Shown here in pieces: positions 8,251-16,651 of a stretch of DNA of 64,000 nucleotides. The translations under genes and the position numbers were made by a program. The stretch is from positions 22,695-86,694 of the forward strand of contig NZ_CABHOL010000008.1 in assembly GCF_902168135.1 (NCBI RefSeq), given 5' to 3'. This DNA comes from an uncultured Fluviicola sp. GTDB taxonomy: Bacteria > Bacteroidota > Bacteroidia > Flavobacteriales_D > Crocinitomicaceae. Position 1 is the first letter of the stretch, and every line of letters begins with the position of its first letter. The notes beneath the pieces were generated by a model that saw nothing but the letters and a program-made list of their open reading frames with translations, made no database searches and had not been told where the DNA came from.

Positions 8251-8452
8251 GACTATCCAGATTAACAGTGAATTTGTTTTCACCTGTAACAAATATGCGA
8301 GTTGAAATCTTTTAAAACATTACATGATTCGACTCATTAATTGCATATTTTACAGAAGCCTTAAGGATTGTTAAAGATACTTTTGACTTCTCTCTATGCC
8401 TTTATTTCAAAAAAGCCTTGTGTTTGAATACTTAAGAAACGGGGCTCAGCCA

Positions 8453-8482
8453 CAAAAAAGCGCCGGTCAAATTGACCGGCGC
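8453..8482 (-). terminator. Strong terminator of the CsbD-domain gene
   Basis: A 23-nt stem-loop at 8460-8482 with perfect 10-11 bp arms (GCGCCGGTCAA left arm, mirrored on the right). In the minus-strand transcript it is followed by a U-run (plus-strand A-run 8453-8459). It lies about 80 nt beyond the stop of the gene at 8564-9163. Confidence 0.85.
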
Positions 8483-8563
8483 CCTTCTCTAGATAGAACC
8501 TAACAGTTACTATTAATCAACTAATAGTAGCTTTTAGCTTTTTTACACATCTAAAAACAATTA

Positions 8564-9163
8564 TTACAGCGTGAATCGATCAGTTTCATCCTCGTTAAAC
8601 TGGCCTTGATCAGACTGGTTCTTATTGGATGGATTCTGCTGATTGTGATTCGGATTATTAAACTCGTTCAGGATATTTGTGACTTCATCACGCGACTTGT
8701 TGAGTCTTGTACCGATTTGGTTCATCAATTGATCTTCCTGCCCGGGTTTAAAATCCAGATCGGAATCTGTAAGCTGACTATACTTATCCTTTAATCGGGA
8801 TGATTGCTGTCCCCAATTGCCCGTAATTTGGAACGGTGCAGTGTTTTGTCCTGTACCTGAATTTTGGCCGGATCCCTGGTTTGCATGCATGTTGGTACCT
8901 GTACCTGTGTTGGAATCCTGTTCATTCCCTCTTTCATTCCACTGATTGCCTCCCGAATTACCCTGGTTTTGATTTCCCTGACCTTGTTTAGTCTGCGAAT
9001 CCTCACGTTGAGCACTCGGGTTACCCTGGTTTTGGTTAAAACCCGTATTCGGATTTGAACCTGTAGACTGACTTTGACCAGATCCCTGATTTTGGTTCTG
9101 ATTCTGCTCGCGATCACGATTTTGATTCGTATCGGAACCTGTGTTTCTCTCTTGCTCTGACAT
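8564..9163 (-). CDS. CsbD-like domain in an N/Q-rich disordered protein
   Basis: 199-residue protein from the ATG at 9163. Residues 1 to about 110 are a low-complexity N/Q/G/S-rich segment (repeated NQNQ, GSGQ, QGNQNQGN). Then comes a CsbD-like helical module: GNWGQQSSRLKDKYSQL, TDSDLDFKPGQEDQLMNQIG, TRLNKSRDEVTNILNEF. A second N/Q-rich tail follows. CsbD proteins are general stress proteins of unknown biochemistry, normally about 60-70 residues and without this tail. The composition resembles prion-like domains. No signal peptide, so cytoplasmic. It has its own strong terminator. Confidence 0.72.
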   Translation of the reverse strand: MSEQERNTGSDTNQNRDREQNQNQNQGSGQSQSTGSNPNTGFNQNQGNPSAQREDSQTKQGQGNQNQGNSGGNQWNERGNEQDSNTGTGTNMHANQGSGQNSGTGQNTAPFQITGNWGQQSSRLKDKYSQLTDSDLDFKPGQEDQLMNQIGTRLNKSRDEVTNILNEFNNPNHNQQNPSNKNQSDQGQFNEDETDRFTL

Positions 9164-9271
9164 AACTTTAATATTTAATGTACTACCTTCTTCTCTCTTA
9201 CAAAGGTCATTCAATATCAAAGCATTACCATTACAAAAAATTCCCTGATTATTACATAAATCTCACCCGAA

Positions 9272-10120
9272 TCAGCGGACAAACTGGCTTTTCACATATT
9301 CCATGTAATCTGCCTGGGAAGGAAGGTCGGGAATATCACACTTCTGCAGATAAGGATAAATTTCCACTACCATGTTCTGCATAATCTCAAAATCATTGGC
9401 TGCTTTCGCCTGCTGGAAAGTTGTCATGAAATAATCGTTGATCTTACCCAGATACGCATCCTGGTTTTTCACGTTTTCTTCGTTGTTCAGGAATTCTTTG
9501 CTCAAAGGAGATTTATAATCATGAACGGCACTATTAAACACCTGTAATTCAACCGGATCTTTTAAATCCAGGTTTGGGTATTTCTGGTAATACTCTGCCG
9601 CATATTTGGTCAAAGAATCATGCTCATTATCTGACAAAACTTTCACAAAAGCCTTCAGATCTTCGCGTTTCTTTTTAGACTTCTGGTATGTCTTGTTTGC
9701 CAGGAAAACCGGATTTCCTTCCGGATTCAGAACTTCTTTTCCTTTTGCAAGTAGTTGTTTTGCCTGTTGACCGCCAACCACTTTTGCCACCAGCTCTCCG
9801 TTTGCATTGAAATACAACAATGTAGGATAAGCACTGATACCATATTTATGCATCACTTCAGGACCATCGTTCTTTTCTCCGTCTAATTTCAAAGAAATAA
9901 AGTTGGAATTGTAGAAAGCTGTCACTTCAGGATCAACGAAAGCAGTTGCCGCCATCTGTTTACAAGGTCCGCACCACACCGCGAAAACATCTACGAATAA
10001 AGGTTTTTTAGCCTCTTTTGCTTTTTTCAATGCTTCATCCAGGGTTCCGTGTTCGAAAGTAATCTGGCTAAAAGAATGTGCGCTTATTAACGCTATTATG
10101 GCAAGAAATGTCAGTCTCAT
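9272..10120 (-). CDS. Secreted thioredoxin-fold protein
   Basis: 282-residue exported protein: signal peptide MRLTFLAIIALISAHSFSQ, then a thioredoxin domain (residues about 20-130). The active site is in FVDVFAVWCGPCKQMAATAF, and the cis-proline region is YGISAYPTLLYFNANGE. The C-terminal 150 residues are helical and Lys-rich with no recognised domain. It probably acts as a periplasmic disulfide reductase or chaperone-like protein. It reads on the minus strand as a single gene; no partner is adjacent. Confidence 0.87.
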   Translation of the reverse strand: MRLTFLAIIALISAHSFSQITFEHGTLDEALKKAKEAKKPLFVDVFAVWCGPCKQMAATAFVDPEVTAFYNSNFISLKLDGEKNDGPEVMHKYGISAYPTLLYFNANGELVAKVVGGQQAKQLLAKGKEVLNPEGNPVFLANKTYQKSKKKREDLKAFVKVLSDNEHDSLTKYAAEYYQKYPNLDLKDPVELQVFNSAVHDYKSPLSKEFLNNEENVKNQDAYLGKINDYFMTTFQQAKAANDFEIMQNMVVEIYPYLQKCDIPDLPSQADYMEYVKSQFVR

Positions 10121-10311
10121 TATATCCTATTTTTTGTTGAAGTTACGAAAAGACAAATATCAAGCCAAACAAATCGGGAAGAGAAAATTGGAATGTCAAC
10201 GAGAGAGCCAGGACCATTTGAGTCAAGAGTCAGGATTTTTCCGGAATTTGAACTTTTTTGAATCTTTGCGCCTATGCTGAAGCTTTAGCGCAAGCATTTG
10301 AACTTTTTCAA

Positions 10312-10983
10312 CTATCCCAACAAATGAACTTCCAGTTCTACCAGGCGCGGTAAAAGCACATCGTCTTCCAAAACAGCATGTATTGCCAGGTCTTTTTCAA
10401 AATGCTCCAACTGGGTCATAAATATACGGAAAGCCAAAGGAGTCTTCAGACCTGCTATATTTTCCGTGATCTTATTTCGTACTTCATTCAGGTCTTCTTC
10501 CAGGTTGGAATGGTTCTCAAAGAACTGCTTCAAGGTAAAATTCCCGAAACGCTCCCGGTCAATTGGTGTTCCTGATTTCCTGAATTCCAATAACGATTCA
10601 ATATAAGGGAACAGGAAAACTTCTTCGTATTGAATGTGAGCAACCAATTTCTTTTGGTAAGAAATAAAGAAACCGCACAACATCAGCAATACATTGTCTG
10701 AATCGGCCTGTTTACTGTATAGATTGTAAATAGACTGTTCAATTTCCGGAAGTTTGGTATTCAGGTAATTTCCGTGTGATTTTTTTAGTGCCTGAAGCAT
10801 GTCCGAAATTTCTACCTGATGGATCAGTTCTTTCGGAAATTCGGTAACACCCTCCCTGGCAAGATCTACCAAACGGTTCAAAGCATCTTCGGAAGCATCA
10901 AAAACTGGCATGTTATTCAGTCGTTCTTCCAATAAACGGTCTGTCAAACTTGCACCCAATTTCGTTTTTTGCTCTTCCTTCAT
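10312..10983 (-). CDS. Hemerythrin HHE-domain protein
   Basis: 223-residue protein with the four-helix di-iron hemerythrin-like domain. His ligands are seen in KKSHGNYL, VAHIQYEEVFLFPYIE, FENHSNLEEDL and LAIHAVLEDDVLLPRLVE, with carboxylates in the EE and ED pairs. The layout resembles RIC/YtfE-like iron-sulfur repair or oxygen/NO-sensing proteins, but the N-terminal ScdA-type domain is missing or diverged (only a 60-residue helical stretch). Cytoplasmic. The upstream promoter at 11015-11045 fits the Bacteroidota consensus well. NO or oxidative-stress repair is an inferred role. Confidence 0.83.
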   Translation of the reverse strand: MKEEQKTKLGASLTDRLLEERLNNMPVFDASEDALNRLVDLAREGVTEFPKELIHQVEISDMLQALKKSHGNYLNTKLPEIEQSIYNLYSKQADSDNVLLMLCGFFISYQKKLVAHIQYEEVFLFPYIESLLEFRKSGTPIDRERFGNFTLKQFFENHSNLEEDLNEVRNKITENIAGLKTPLAFRIFMTQLEHFEKDLAIHAVLEDDVLLPRLVELEVHLLG

Positions 10984-11014
10984 TTCAGTTATGAATTGTA
11001 AAAATCAACTTAAA

Positions 11015-11045
11015 CAAATGTACGAATACGAACCTGCTTCATCAA
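11015..11045 (-). promoter_or_regulatory. Bacteroidota-type promoter of the hemerythrin gene
   Basis: On the minus strand, TTG (11043-11045) is followed by 20 nt and then TACATTTG (11015-11022), matching the -33/-7 pattern TTG-N19-20-TAnnTTTG. It lies about 30 nt upstream of the ATG at 10983. Confidence 0.65.
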
Positions 11046-11191
11046 TACCTTAAAAGTGGTAAAGCTGTTTGAATGGTATTTATTTTTCAGGGAGTTATTA
11101 GATATGGAATGGCTGAAATTATCCCATCTAAAGTCAATCTCATTTCCCCGGCTGAGAATTTTCATTAATTTAACGTCTGAATTATCGATTG

Positions 11192-12940
11192 ATGAGCTTT
11201 TTAAAACATTTACTCTTCACCGCTTGTATCCTTTTTTCTACTGTTTGCAACGCACAAAACCGGAATAAATCAGTTCGTGAGCTCAATCATGTAATCGAAT
11301 TAATGAATGCCTTCAGTCAGTGTCACCAGGATTGGTATTTCGATGCACTTCAACTACAGAAAGCACTTCACATGAGCGCTCAAAGGGTAAATGAGAATTA
11401 TTTCTACTGCAGCAAAACACAACACAGCGGACTTTTAAGCTATACAGATATTGAGCAGGACTTTCGCTTTAAAGAGATTACCCCCAACAAGGAGAACCAG
11501 ATTCCGGCTTACCAGGCAGATTACATTCCATGGCTGAAAGCACGTGAAACAGTTTTAAACATACAGGCAAAACCCAAAAGCGAATACACTTCATTTGGTG
11601 CAATACTTGATAAATACCTGGCTTCAACAGATAGCTTATACAGTATTCATGAAGAACTGATCAACTATGTTTCGGAGAAAAAATACCGGTCTGACACTCA
11701 ATTCCAAACAGCTAAAAAGATTTTAAGAGCGCATGAACGTTTCTTCAAAGAATGCTATTCCCGGTTGAAAGAATTGGACAATGCTTTGGTAGCATACTGC
11801 AATTTCCATTATCCACCATTCCAAACTCATAAAGAATTGCAACAAGGACTCCAGGAGTTGAACCTGACGATGAATACATTAACAAACTGGGAAAAAGAAT
11901 TGTATGCCGAAAATCTTTCCAATAATGCGAAATACGATGCCAAAATCAGGCAGTTGAATGCAACAGGTTTGAAAAACGATTCACTTTACCTTTACAAAAC
12001 GCGCGGATATGGTGTTTTGCGCAGTGGATTCTGGCTTCATACACGCTACCGTACTTTTTATACATCCATGCAGAGCAGGCTTTATTGGTTTGCCACTTCC
12101 AAATACGCAACGGAACCTTACGTCAAGAAATCTCAGCAGGCTTACAATGAGTTTGTTCGAAGTTACAACGCAGTTGTAGAAGATTACAACGATTACATTG
12201 CAATTGCCGACGGACTAACGTTTCGCAAAACCTCTGACTGCTGTCTCTCCCCTTCCGAGATCGATACGAACCAAAACGTGCTTCTAATGGCTCCGAGATT
12301 GATTTATAAATTCGAATATTCGGAAGAAATACCCCCATCCATTCCGAAGGATTCTGCTTCAGTAACTGCCAATCTCAGTAATGAAGAATTGCTGATACAA
12401 AAAGCAGCTCCGCATCATTTGGTTTATTTGCTGGACGCTTCCTCTTCCATGAACGAATCCGGGAAATTGGCGCATTTGAAGGAGCATGCAACAAACCTGG
12501 TCAGGATACAACGTGAAGTGGACCGCATTTCAGTTGTTACCTTTTCCGGGAAATCAGATATCCTGCTGCAATCTGTTCCCTGCAACCAGAAAAAGCATAT
12601 CCACGAAAAAATCGAACGCATACACGCTTTCGGTCAAACAAACATTCAACGCGGATTTGAAACAGTGAAAACACTCCTGGCTTCCGACAAACTGGAAAAA
12701 GGTGTAAATGCGGTATTGCTGCTGACGGATGGTGAATTTGTCTTAAACAGCGAAACCCAGGCTATTTTAAATGAATTCAAAGCCGGCAATATTCCTGTTT
12801 ACTTTATTTACCTGGGAAAACCTTTGAACAAAAAGGAAACAAAAGCTTTCCGGAAGACTTACACTGATATGGGAGTGATTTTATACGACACGAACAAGAT
12901 TGATCTGAAAGAAGCTTTGTTGAAGATTGCTACAGAATGA
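11192..12940 (+). CDS. Exported VWA-domain protein
   Basis: 582-residue protein with a signal peptide (MSFLKHLLFTACILFSTVCNAQ). The middle (about 25-400) is helical and Tyr/Asn-rich without a recognised domain. The C-terminal 170 residues are a von Willebrand A domain: HHLVYLLDASSSMNESGKL carries the DxSxS MIDAS motif, FGQTNIQRG the MIDAS Thr, and VLLLTDGEF the Asp. VWA domains bind protein ligands through a metal ion. ATG at 11192 is preferred to the adjacent TTG at 11189. It is convergent with a beta-barrel gene. The binding partner is unknown. Confidence 0.83.
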   Translation: MSFLKHLLFTACILFSTVCNAQNRNKSVRELNHVIELMNAFSQCHQDWYFDALQLQKALHMSAQRVNENYFYCSKTQHSGLLSYTDIEQDFRFKEITPNKENQIPAYQADYIPWLKARETVLNIQAKPKSEYTSFGAILDKYLASTDSLYSIHEELINYVSEKKYRSDTQFQTAKKILRAHERFFKECYSRLKELDNALVAYCNFHYPPFQTHKELQQGLQELNLTMNTLTNWEKELYAENLSNNAKYDAKIRQLNATGLKNDSLYLYKTRGYGVLRSGFWLHTRYRTFYTSMQSRLYWFATSKYATEPYVKKSQQAYNEFVRSYNAVVEDYNDYIAIADGLTFRKTSDCCLSPSEIDTNQNVLLMAPRLIYKFEYSEEIPPSIPKDSASVTANLSNEELLIQKAAPHHLVYLLDASSSMNESGKLAHLKEHATNLVRIQREVDRISVVTFSGKSDILLQSVPCNQKKHIHEKIERIHAFGQTNIQRGFETVKTLLASDKLEKGVNAVLLLTDGEFVLNSETQAILNEFKAGNIPVYFIYLGKPLNKKETKAFRKTYTDMGVILYDTNKIDLKEALLKIATE

Positions 12941-12994
12941 CTTAAATTATGCAGTAAACTAGTAGGGTTGAAAAATTTTTCGCCTCTACTATCC

Positions 12995-13633
12995 TTAAAA
13001 ACGGTAGCCAATACCTGTAGAAGCAATCCAGCTGAATTTAGCGTTTGGCCTATGTTTTGAAGTATATTCCACTTGCTCCGAATCGATATTATAAAGGACA
13101 GATTCGGTATGGGAAAAAGAAGTTCCTGCGCCACAACTTACAAAAGCAGTGAGTTGTTTCCAGATTCGTACATCAACCCCAAAACCTCCGTAAACACTTA
13201 GGTAATGCGTTTTTCTATCCCATTCTCCGCGGAAATTGTAATCGATTTGCGGACCGTATGCAAGCATCTCTCCGCTGATGTAATCATAGTTATAAGCAAT
13301 ATGTGAATACCCGTACTCTGCTCCTGCCTGTGCAAAAAGACGTGTTCTCTTCGCTTCAGACATGAAATAATAACGGAATGATGCATCGATAATCAGCTGC
13401 TTATTGCGCACATAGAAGGTTGATTTTTCACGAAACATTCTCTTATAGTCAAATCGTGGGCCTGCAGAAAGCATCCACCTGCGAGAATTCAAAGTCAGAG
13501 CAGGACTAATCCCATGGGCTTCGCTACTTGAAAAAACAGAAGAGATTTGAATTCCGGGTCTTAAACGATCAGTGGTTTCCTGTCCGTATGAAAGGGTACT
13601 AAAAAGAGCAATTAAAAAGGCGAAACGGTTCAT
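12995..13633 (-). CDS. Outer membrane beta-barrel protein
   Basis: 212-residue protein with signal peptide MNRFAFLIALFSTLSYGQ and alternating amphipathic strands through to a C-terminal aromatic (GIGYRF). This is typical of eight- to ten-stranded OmpA/OmpW-sized barrels. Strands include RRWMLSAGPRFDYKRMF, QLIIDASFRYYFMS, LFAQAGAEYGYSHIAYNYDY and FSWIASTGIGYRF. No binding site is readable. It is a monocistronic minus-strand gene, convergent with the VWA gene and followed upstream by the LolA-like/ABC operon. Function unknown; porin-like or structural. Confidence 0.72.
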   Translation of the reverse strand: MNRFAFLIALFSTLSYGQETTDRLRPGIQISSVFSSSEAHGISPALTLNSRRWMLSAGPRFDYKRMFREKSTFYVRNKQLIIDASFRYYFMSEAKRTRLFAQAGAEYGYSHIAYNYDYISGEMLAYGPQIDYNFRGEWDRKTHYLSVYGGFGVDVRIWKQLTAFVSCGAGTSFSHTESVLYNIDSEQVEYTSKHRPNAKFSWIASTGIGYRF

Positions 13634-13805
13634 AATGATTAATTTAATGCATTACAACGCGCCGGCGCACTATTTATTTTAGGCAGTATTTTGAAATTCA
13701 CACATCCTGGTAGCCTTAAAAGCCAGACTGCGGCGTCAAGCGTTTTTCATCTTGATAATTCCCCTTTTTAGAACTGCACTGACGCTTGTTCTGTATCAAA
13801 AGTTA

Positions 13806-14531
13806 TCACTTTTTCTTATCCTTAAAAATAGCATCACTCAATCCGCCATTGACTTTGTAATCGCTCAAAGTAATCGTAATCGTTCCTTTTGTACGCTTTT
13901 TCTCCTTAGCCTTTTTTGGATCCGTGGAAGTTTTATTAATATCTGCAGCAACGCTTTTAGGCATTTTGAATTTCTTCACATCGATTTCGAACTTCAATTC
14001 ACTGGGCAGGCCGTATCTCAATTGCGATCCGTACTTAAAATCGGTTTTTACCGTTCCATTTGTTTGCGTTGTAACCTGCGAACGCATGATCACCGAGTTT
14101 TTTTGATCGACCCAAATCTTCGCCAATACGATTTCTCCGGAGGCTGCATTCGGAATGATATTAATAAGGCGTGTATCCGTACCATTGATTTTCAGTGAAT
14201 CACCGAACACAGCCGAGTATTTGGATTTATCGGACAAAAATGTATTCAATTCCGTAAAACCCTGCTTCGGCAAAATGGTAATTCCTTTCGATTCGATTTT
14301 CACTTTATCCTTCTGCTTGAAATAGATCTTGGCATTGGAAGGCATGATCTTGATCATCGGAATGTCTGCATCTATGTGCGCATTGACCGTATAATCTTTG
14401 ACGGAAGTGATCTTCGCATTGATCTTATCAATGACTTTTTCCGGTTCTTGTGCAAATCCCCCCCCGAAGGCTGCAAACAGGAAACCAAACAAGAGGAAGT
14501 ATTGCTTTCGATGATTTTGGACTTTTTTCAT
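13806..14531 (-). CDS. LolA-like outer membrane lipoprotein carrier family protein
   Basis: 241-residue exported protein with signal peptide (QYFLLFGFLFAAFGGGFAQ after a basic N-terminus). The body resembles the half-barrel of LolA: a repeated amphipathic strand pattern (DYTVNAHIDADIPMIKIMP, AKIYFKQKDKVKIESKG, AKIWVDQKNSVIMRSQV, DFKYGSQLRYGLPSELKFEI). A Lys-rich insertion precedes the last strand. Its ATG overlaps the stop of the ABC permease (TAATG), so it is the last gene of a three-gene operon with an ABC exporter. It may carry a lipid or lipoprotein in the periplasm. Confidence 0.62.
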   Translation of the reverse strand: MKKVQNHRKQYFLLFGFLFAAFGGGFAQEPEKVIDKINAKITSVKDYTVNAHIDADIPMIKIMPSNAKIYFKQKDKVKIESKGITILPKQGFTELNTFLSDKSKYSAVFGDSLKINGTDTRLINIIPNAASGEIVLAKIWVDQKNSVIMRSQVTTQTNGTVKTDFKYGSQLRYGLPSELKFEIDVKKFKMPKSVAADINKTSTDPKKAKEKKRTKGTITITLSDYKVNGGLSDAIFKDKKK

Positions 14532-15373
14532 TACGATGTGATGTCTTTTCTGTTAAACTTAAATAAGGTAATTCCGACAAGCAGTACAATATGTGTGAGT
14601 AAAATGACGATAGAATTGATAATGTCATCAAAAGGTACGGGATCTTCGAAGAAACTTCGCCAGGAAGCCATGTGTGTCGTAAACAGATACGGTTTGATAG
14701 TATCGAAAACAGTAACATCCAAACTCCCGATAATGGTAAAAATGATGATAATTGCCATGGTTGCAACGATCGGGCCTATGGAATTCTCTGCAAAGGCCGA
14801 TAAACAGATCGAAAGTGTTGCAACTGTGAGCAAGGACAAATAAGCCACACAAAATGCCAGTCCGAAACGCCATAAAATATCAGCTTCGGGTAAAATGACC
14901 AGTCCGTCGCTGTTTAACACCATTAAATCCCCGGATCCGAATACCAGGTGAGAAACCAGCAGGGACAATATTCCCAGCCAAAGTGTAATAACCAGCGTAT
15001 AAATGGCCCCGGCGATGAATTTGGAAAGGACAATCTGAGTCCGTGAAATGGGTTTGCTGGCCAGCATGCGGATTGTTCCCATTGCTGCTTCCCCGGAAAT
15101 GAGATCTCCCGTTACCAAAGCGATCAATAATGGAATGTGGACCACCAGCATCTGCAAAATGATAAAGGCAATGAGGTTTCCGTTTACCAATTTCCCGTTG
15201 AACGAAAGTGTTTGTTCGAAACTGGCCGTCACGAAAGAAACCATGGATTCTCCATCCGCCTTCATGGCAAAGATGATTAAACCGATCAAGACCGTTAAAG
15301 CTCCTAATCCCAGATAACTCCGGGGTTTTGATACGATCTTAATGAACTCGTTGTACGTATTTTTGAAAAGCAT
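14531..15373 (-). CDS. ABC-2 type transporter permease
   Basis: 280-residue membrane protein with six predicted helices: SYLGLGALTVLIGLIIFAM, NLIAFIILQMLVVHIPLLIAL, FIAGAIYTLVITLWLGILSLL, FGLAFCVAYLSLLTVATLSIC, IGPIVATMAIIIIFTIIG and IINSIVILLTHIVLLVGITLF. The long extracytoplasmic loop and GEAAMGTIRMLASKPISRTQIVLSKF coupling segment fit the ABC-2 family, which exports lipids, polysaccharides or drugs. It overlaps both the ATPase stop (TGATG at 15373) and the LolA-like start (TAATG at 14531), so expression is tightly coupled. Confidence 0.87.
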   Translation of the reverse strand: MLFKNTYNEFIKIVSKPRSYLGLGALTVLIGLIIFAMKADGESMVSFVTASFEQTLSFNGKLVNGNLIAFIILQMLVVHIPLLIALVTGDLISGEAAMGTIRMLASKPISRTQIVLSKFIAGAIYTLVITLWLGILSLLVSHLVFGSGDLMVLNSDGLVILPEADILWRFGLAFCVAYLSLLTVATLSICLSAFAENSIGPIVATMAIIIIFTIIGSLDVTVFDTIKPYLFTTHMASWRSFFEDPVPFDDIINSIVILLTHIVLLVGITLFKFNRKDITS

Positions 15374-16287
15374 CAGGATTGAATGGTTTTAATGAAATAA
15401 TCTTCCAGTTTGCGTTTTGGCTCCACGGCATGAATGGTAAACCCGGCTAATACCAGTTCTTTTGTCAGATCCGGAATGCGTTTTTTTGAAATCAATACTT
15501 CCAGCTCCTTTGCAGAAGTGCGGGTTATTTCGGCAGGATTAAACCTGGATCGGACCAATTCGAGAGCCGAATCTACCGAATCGATCTCAATGCGTACCAT
15601 GGTCTCTTCACTGTTCAATAATTCGTCCACTGAACCTTCCACGATGGATCTTCCCTGGTTGATAATGACCATGCGGTTGGCGATCAATTCAATCTCTGAC
15701 AATTGGTGTGAAGAGAGCAAAATGGTTTTGTTCTGTTCGTTCTTCAGCCGCAGGATCAGGTTCCGGATTTCAATAATTCCCTGTGGGTCCAATCCGGTCG
15801 TCGGTTCATCCAAAATAATCAGCTCCGGTTTGTGCAGCAAAGTTTGGGCTATGCCCAGACGCTGTTTCATACCATGGGAAAATCCTTTTACCTTGTGTTT
15901 CGCGCGATCTCCAAGCCCAACAAAATCGAGCATTTCATGAATTTCCTTCTTTGAAACATCGGCCCCGGAAATACGTGCAAAGATTTCCAGGTTCTTTTGT
16001 GCCGAGAGGTATTTGTAGAAATCCGGCTTTTCAATAATACTTCCAATGTTTGCCAGGATCTCCGAACGATTTCTTTGCAGGGACTTATCGAATAGTTCGA
16101 TGCTTCCGTTGTCCGGACTAATGAGTGACAATAAACAGCGGATGGTGGTACTTTTGCCGGCTCCGTTTGGTCCTAAAAAGCCAAAGACATCTCCTTTATG
16201 AACCGTAAAGGAAACATTTTTGACTGCTTCGAAGGACCCGAATTTCTTGGACAAATTCCGGACTTTGATAATGGTTTGCTGTTCCAT
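15373..16287 (-). CDS. ABC transporter ATP-binding protein
   Basis: 304-residue ATPase from the ATG at 16287. Walker A GPNGAGKST, signature SHGMKQRLGIAQ, Walker B LIILDEPTTGLDP and the switch His in ILLSSHQLSE are all intact. The C-terminal 70 residues (SVDELLNSEETMVRIEIDSVD onward) form the extra domain common to exporters partnered with ABC-2 permeases. It is first in the operon ATPase-permease-LolA-like. A TTG start at 16311 is possible but unlikely. It powers export by the adjacent permease; substrate unknown. Confidence 0.92.
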   Translation of the reverse strand: MEQQTIIKVRNLSKKFGSFEAVKNVSFTVHKGDVFGFLGPNGAGKSTTIRCLLSLISPDNGSIELFDKSLQRNRSEILANIGSIIEKPDFYKYLSAQKNLEIFARISGADVSKKEIHEMLDFVGLGDRAKHKVKGFSHGMKQRLGIAQTLLHKPELIILDEPTTGLDPQGIIEIRNLILRLKNEQNKTILLSSHQLSEIELIANRMVIINQGRSIVEGSVDELLNSEETMVRIEIDSVDSALELVRSRFNPAEITRTSAKELEVLISKKRIPDLTKELVLAGFTIHAVEPKRKLEDYFIKTIQS

Positions 16288-16445
16288 AAATCGATACAGA
16301 TTAGTTGTCAAAAAGACACTTAAAATTACGCATTATCCGAATTCGTTAAACCTGATTTTTTTAAAAATCGGTGAATGGTATCTGTATAGCGGTACACTGT
16401 TCTTTCTCCGATTATCTTAACAAATCCGACGCCATCTTTGCGATC

Positions 16446-16458
16446 AAGGGGAAACCCT
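16446..16458 (+). promoter_or_regulatory. Palindromic operator candidate AAGGGGAAACCCT
   Basis: The 13-mer AAGGGGAAACCCT recurs exactly (reverse complement) at 22259-22271, just upstream of the NarL-type kinase operon. A variant, AGGGGTTACCCCT, lies 120 nt downstream at 16578-16590. Inverted GGGG/CCCC half-sites separated by three bases suit a dimeric HTH regulator. Confidence 0.45.
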
Positions 16459-16577
16459 GAGCTGGCTTTTAAACGAAAAACCAGGAATCAGTAACTTGCT
16501 GAAAATCAAATGGACCATTTGAAAATCACCATTCAAAACCCTCTGAAAGCCACTATTTCAAAGCACTTTTCAGGCAC

Positions 16578-16590
16578 AGGGGTTACCCCT
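16578..16590 (+). promoter_or_regulatory. Palindromic operator candidate AGGGGTTACCCCT
   Basis: Perfect five-base arms AGGGG and CCCCT around TTA, 62 nt upstream of the T9SS gene start at 16652. It has the same geometry as the sites at 16446-16458 and 22259-22271. Confidence 0.45.
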
Positions 16591-16651
16591 GATTTAATTA
16601 CTCGGAGAAATTCCGGTCTACAAAAGGCCTAGTTTCGTCAAAAATCTAAAC

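Larger units (their letters stand above)
16288..16651. other. 364-nt non-coding region with two palindromic sites
   Basis: No credible gene. It is the divergent promoter region between the ABC operon and the T9SS gene at 16652. A TAATTTTA element on the minus strand about 35 nt upstream of 16287 could be the ABC operon -7 box. Two related short palindromes, at 16446-16458 and 16578-16590, are described separately. Confidence 0.6.

Noticed and set aside
10246..10310. Direct repeat TTTGAACTTTTT with a TTGCGC/GCGCAA hairpin after the hemerythrin gene
   Set aside because: Too short and A+T-rich to separate from chance; at most a weak terminator.
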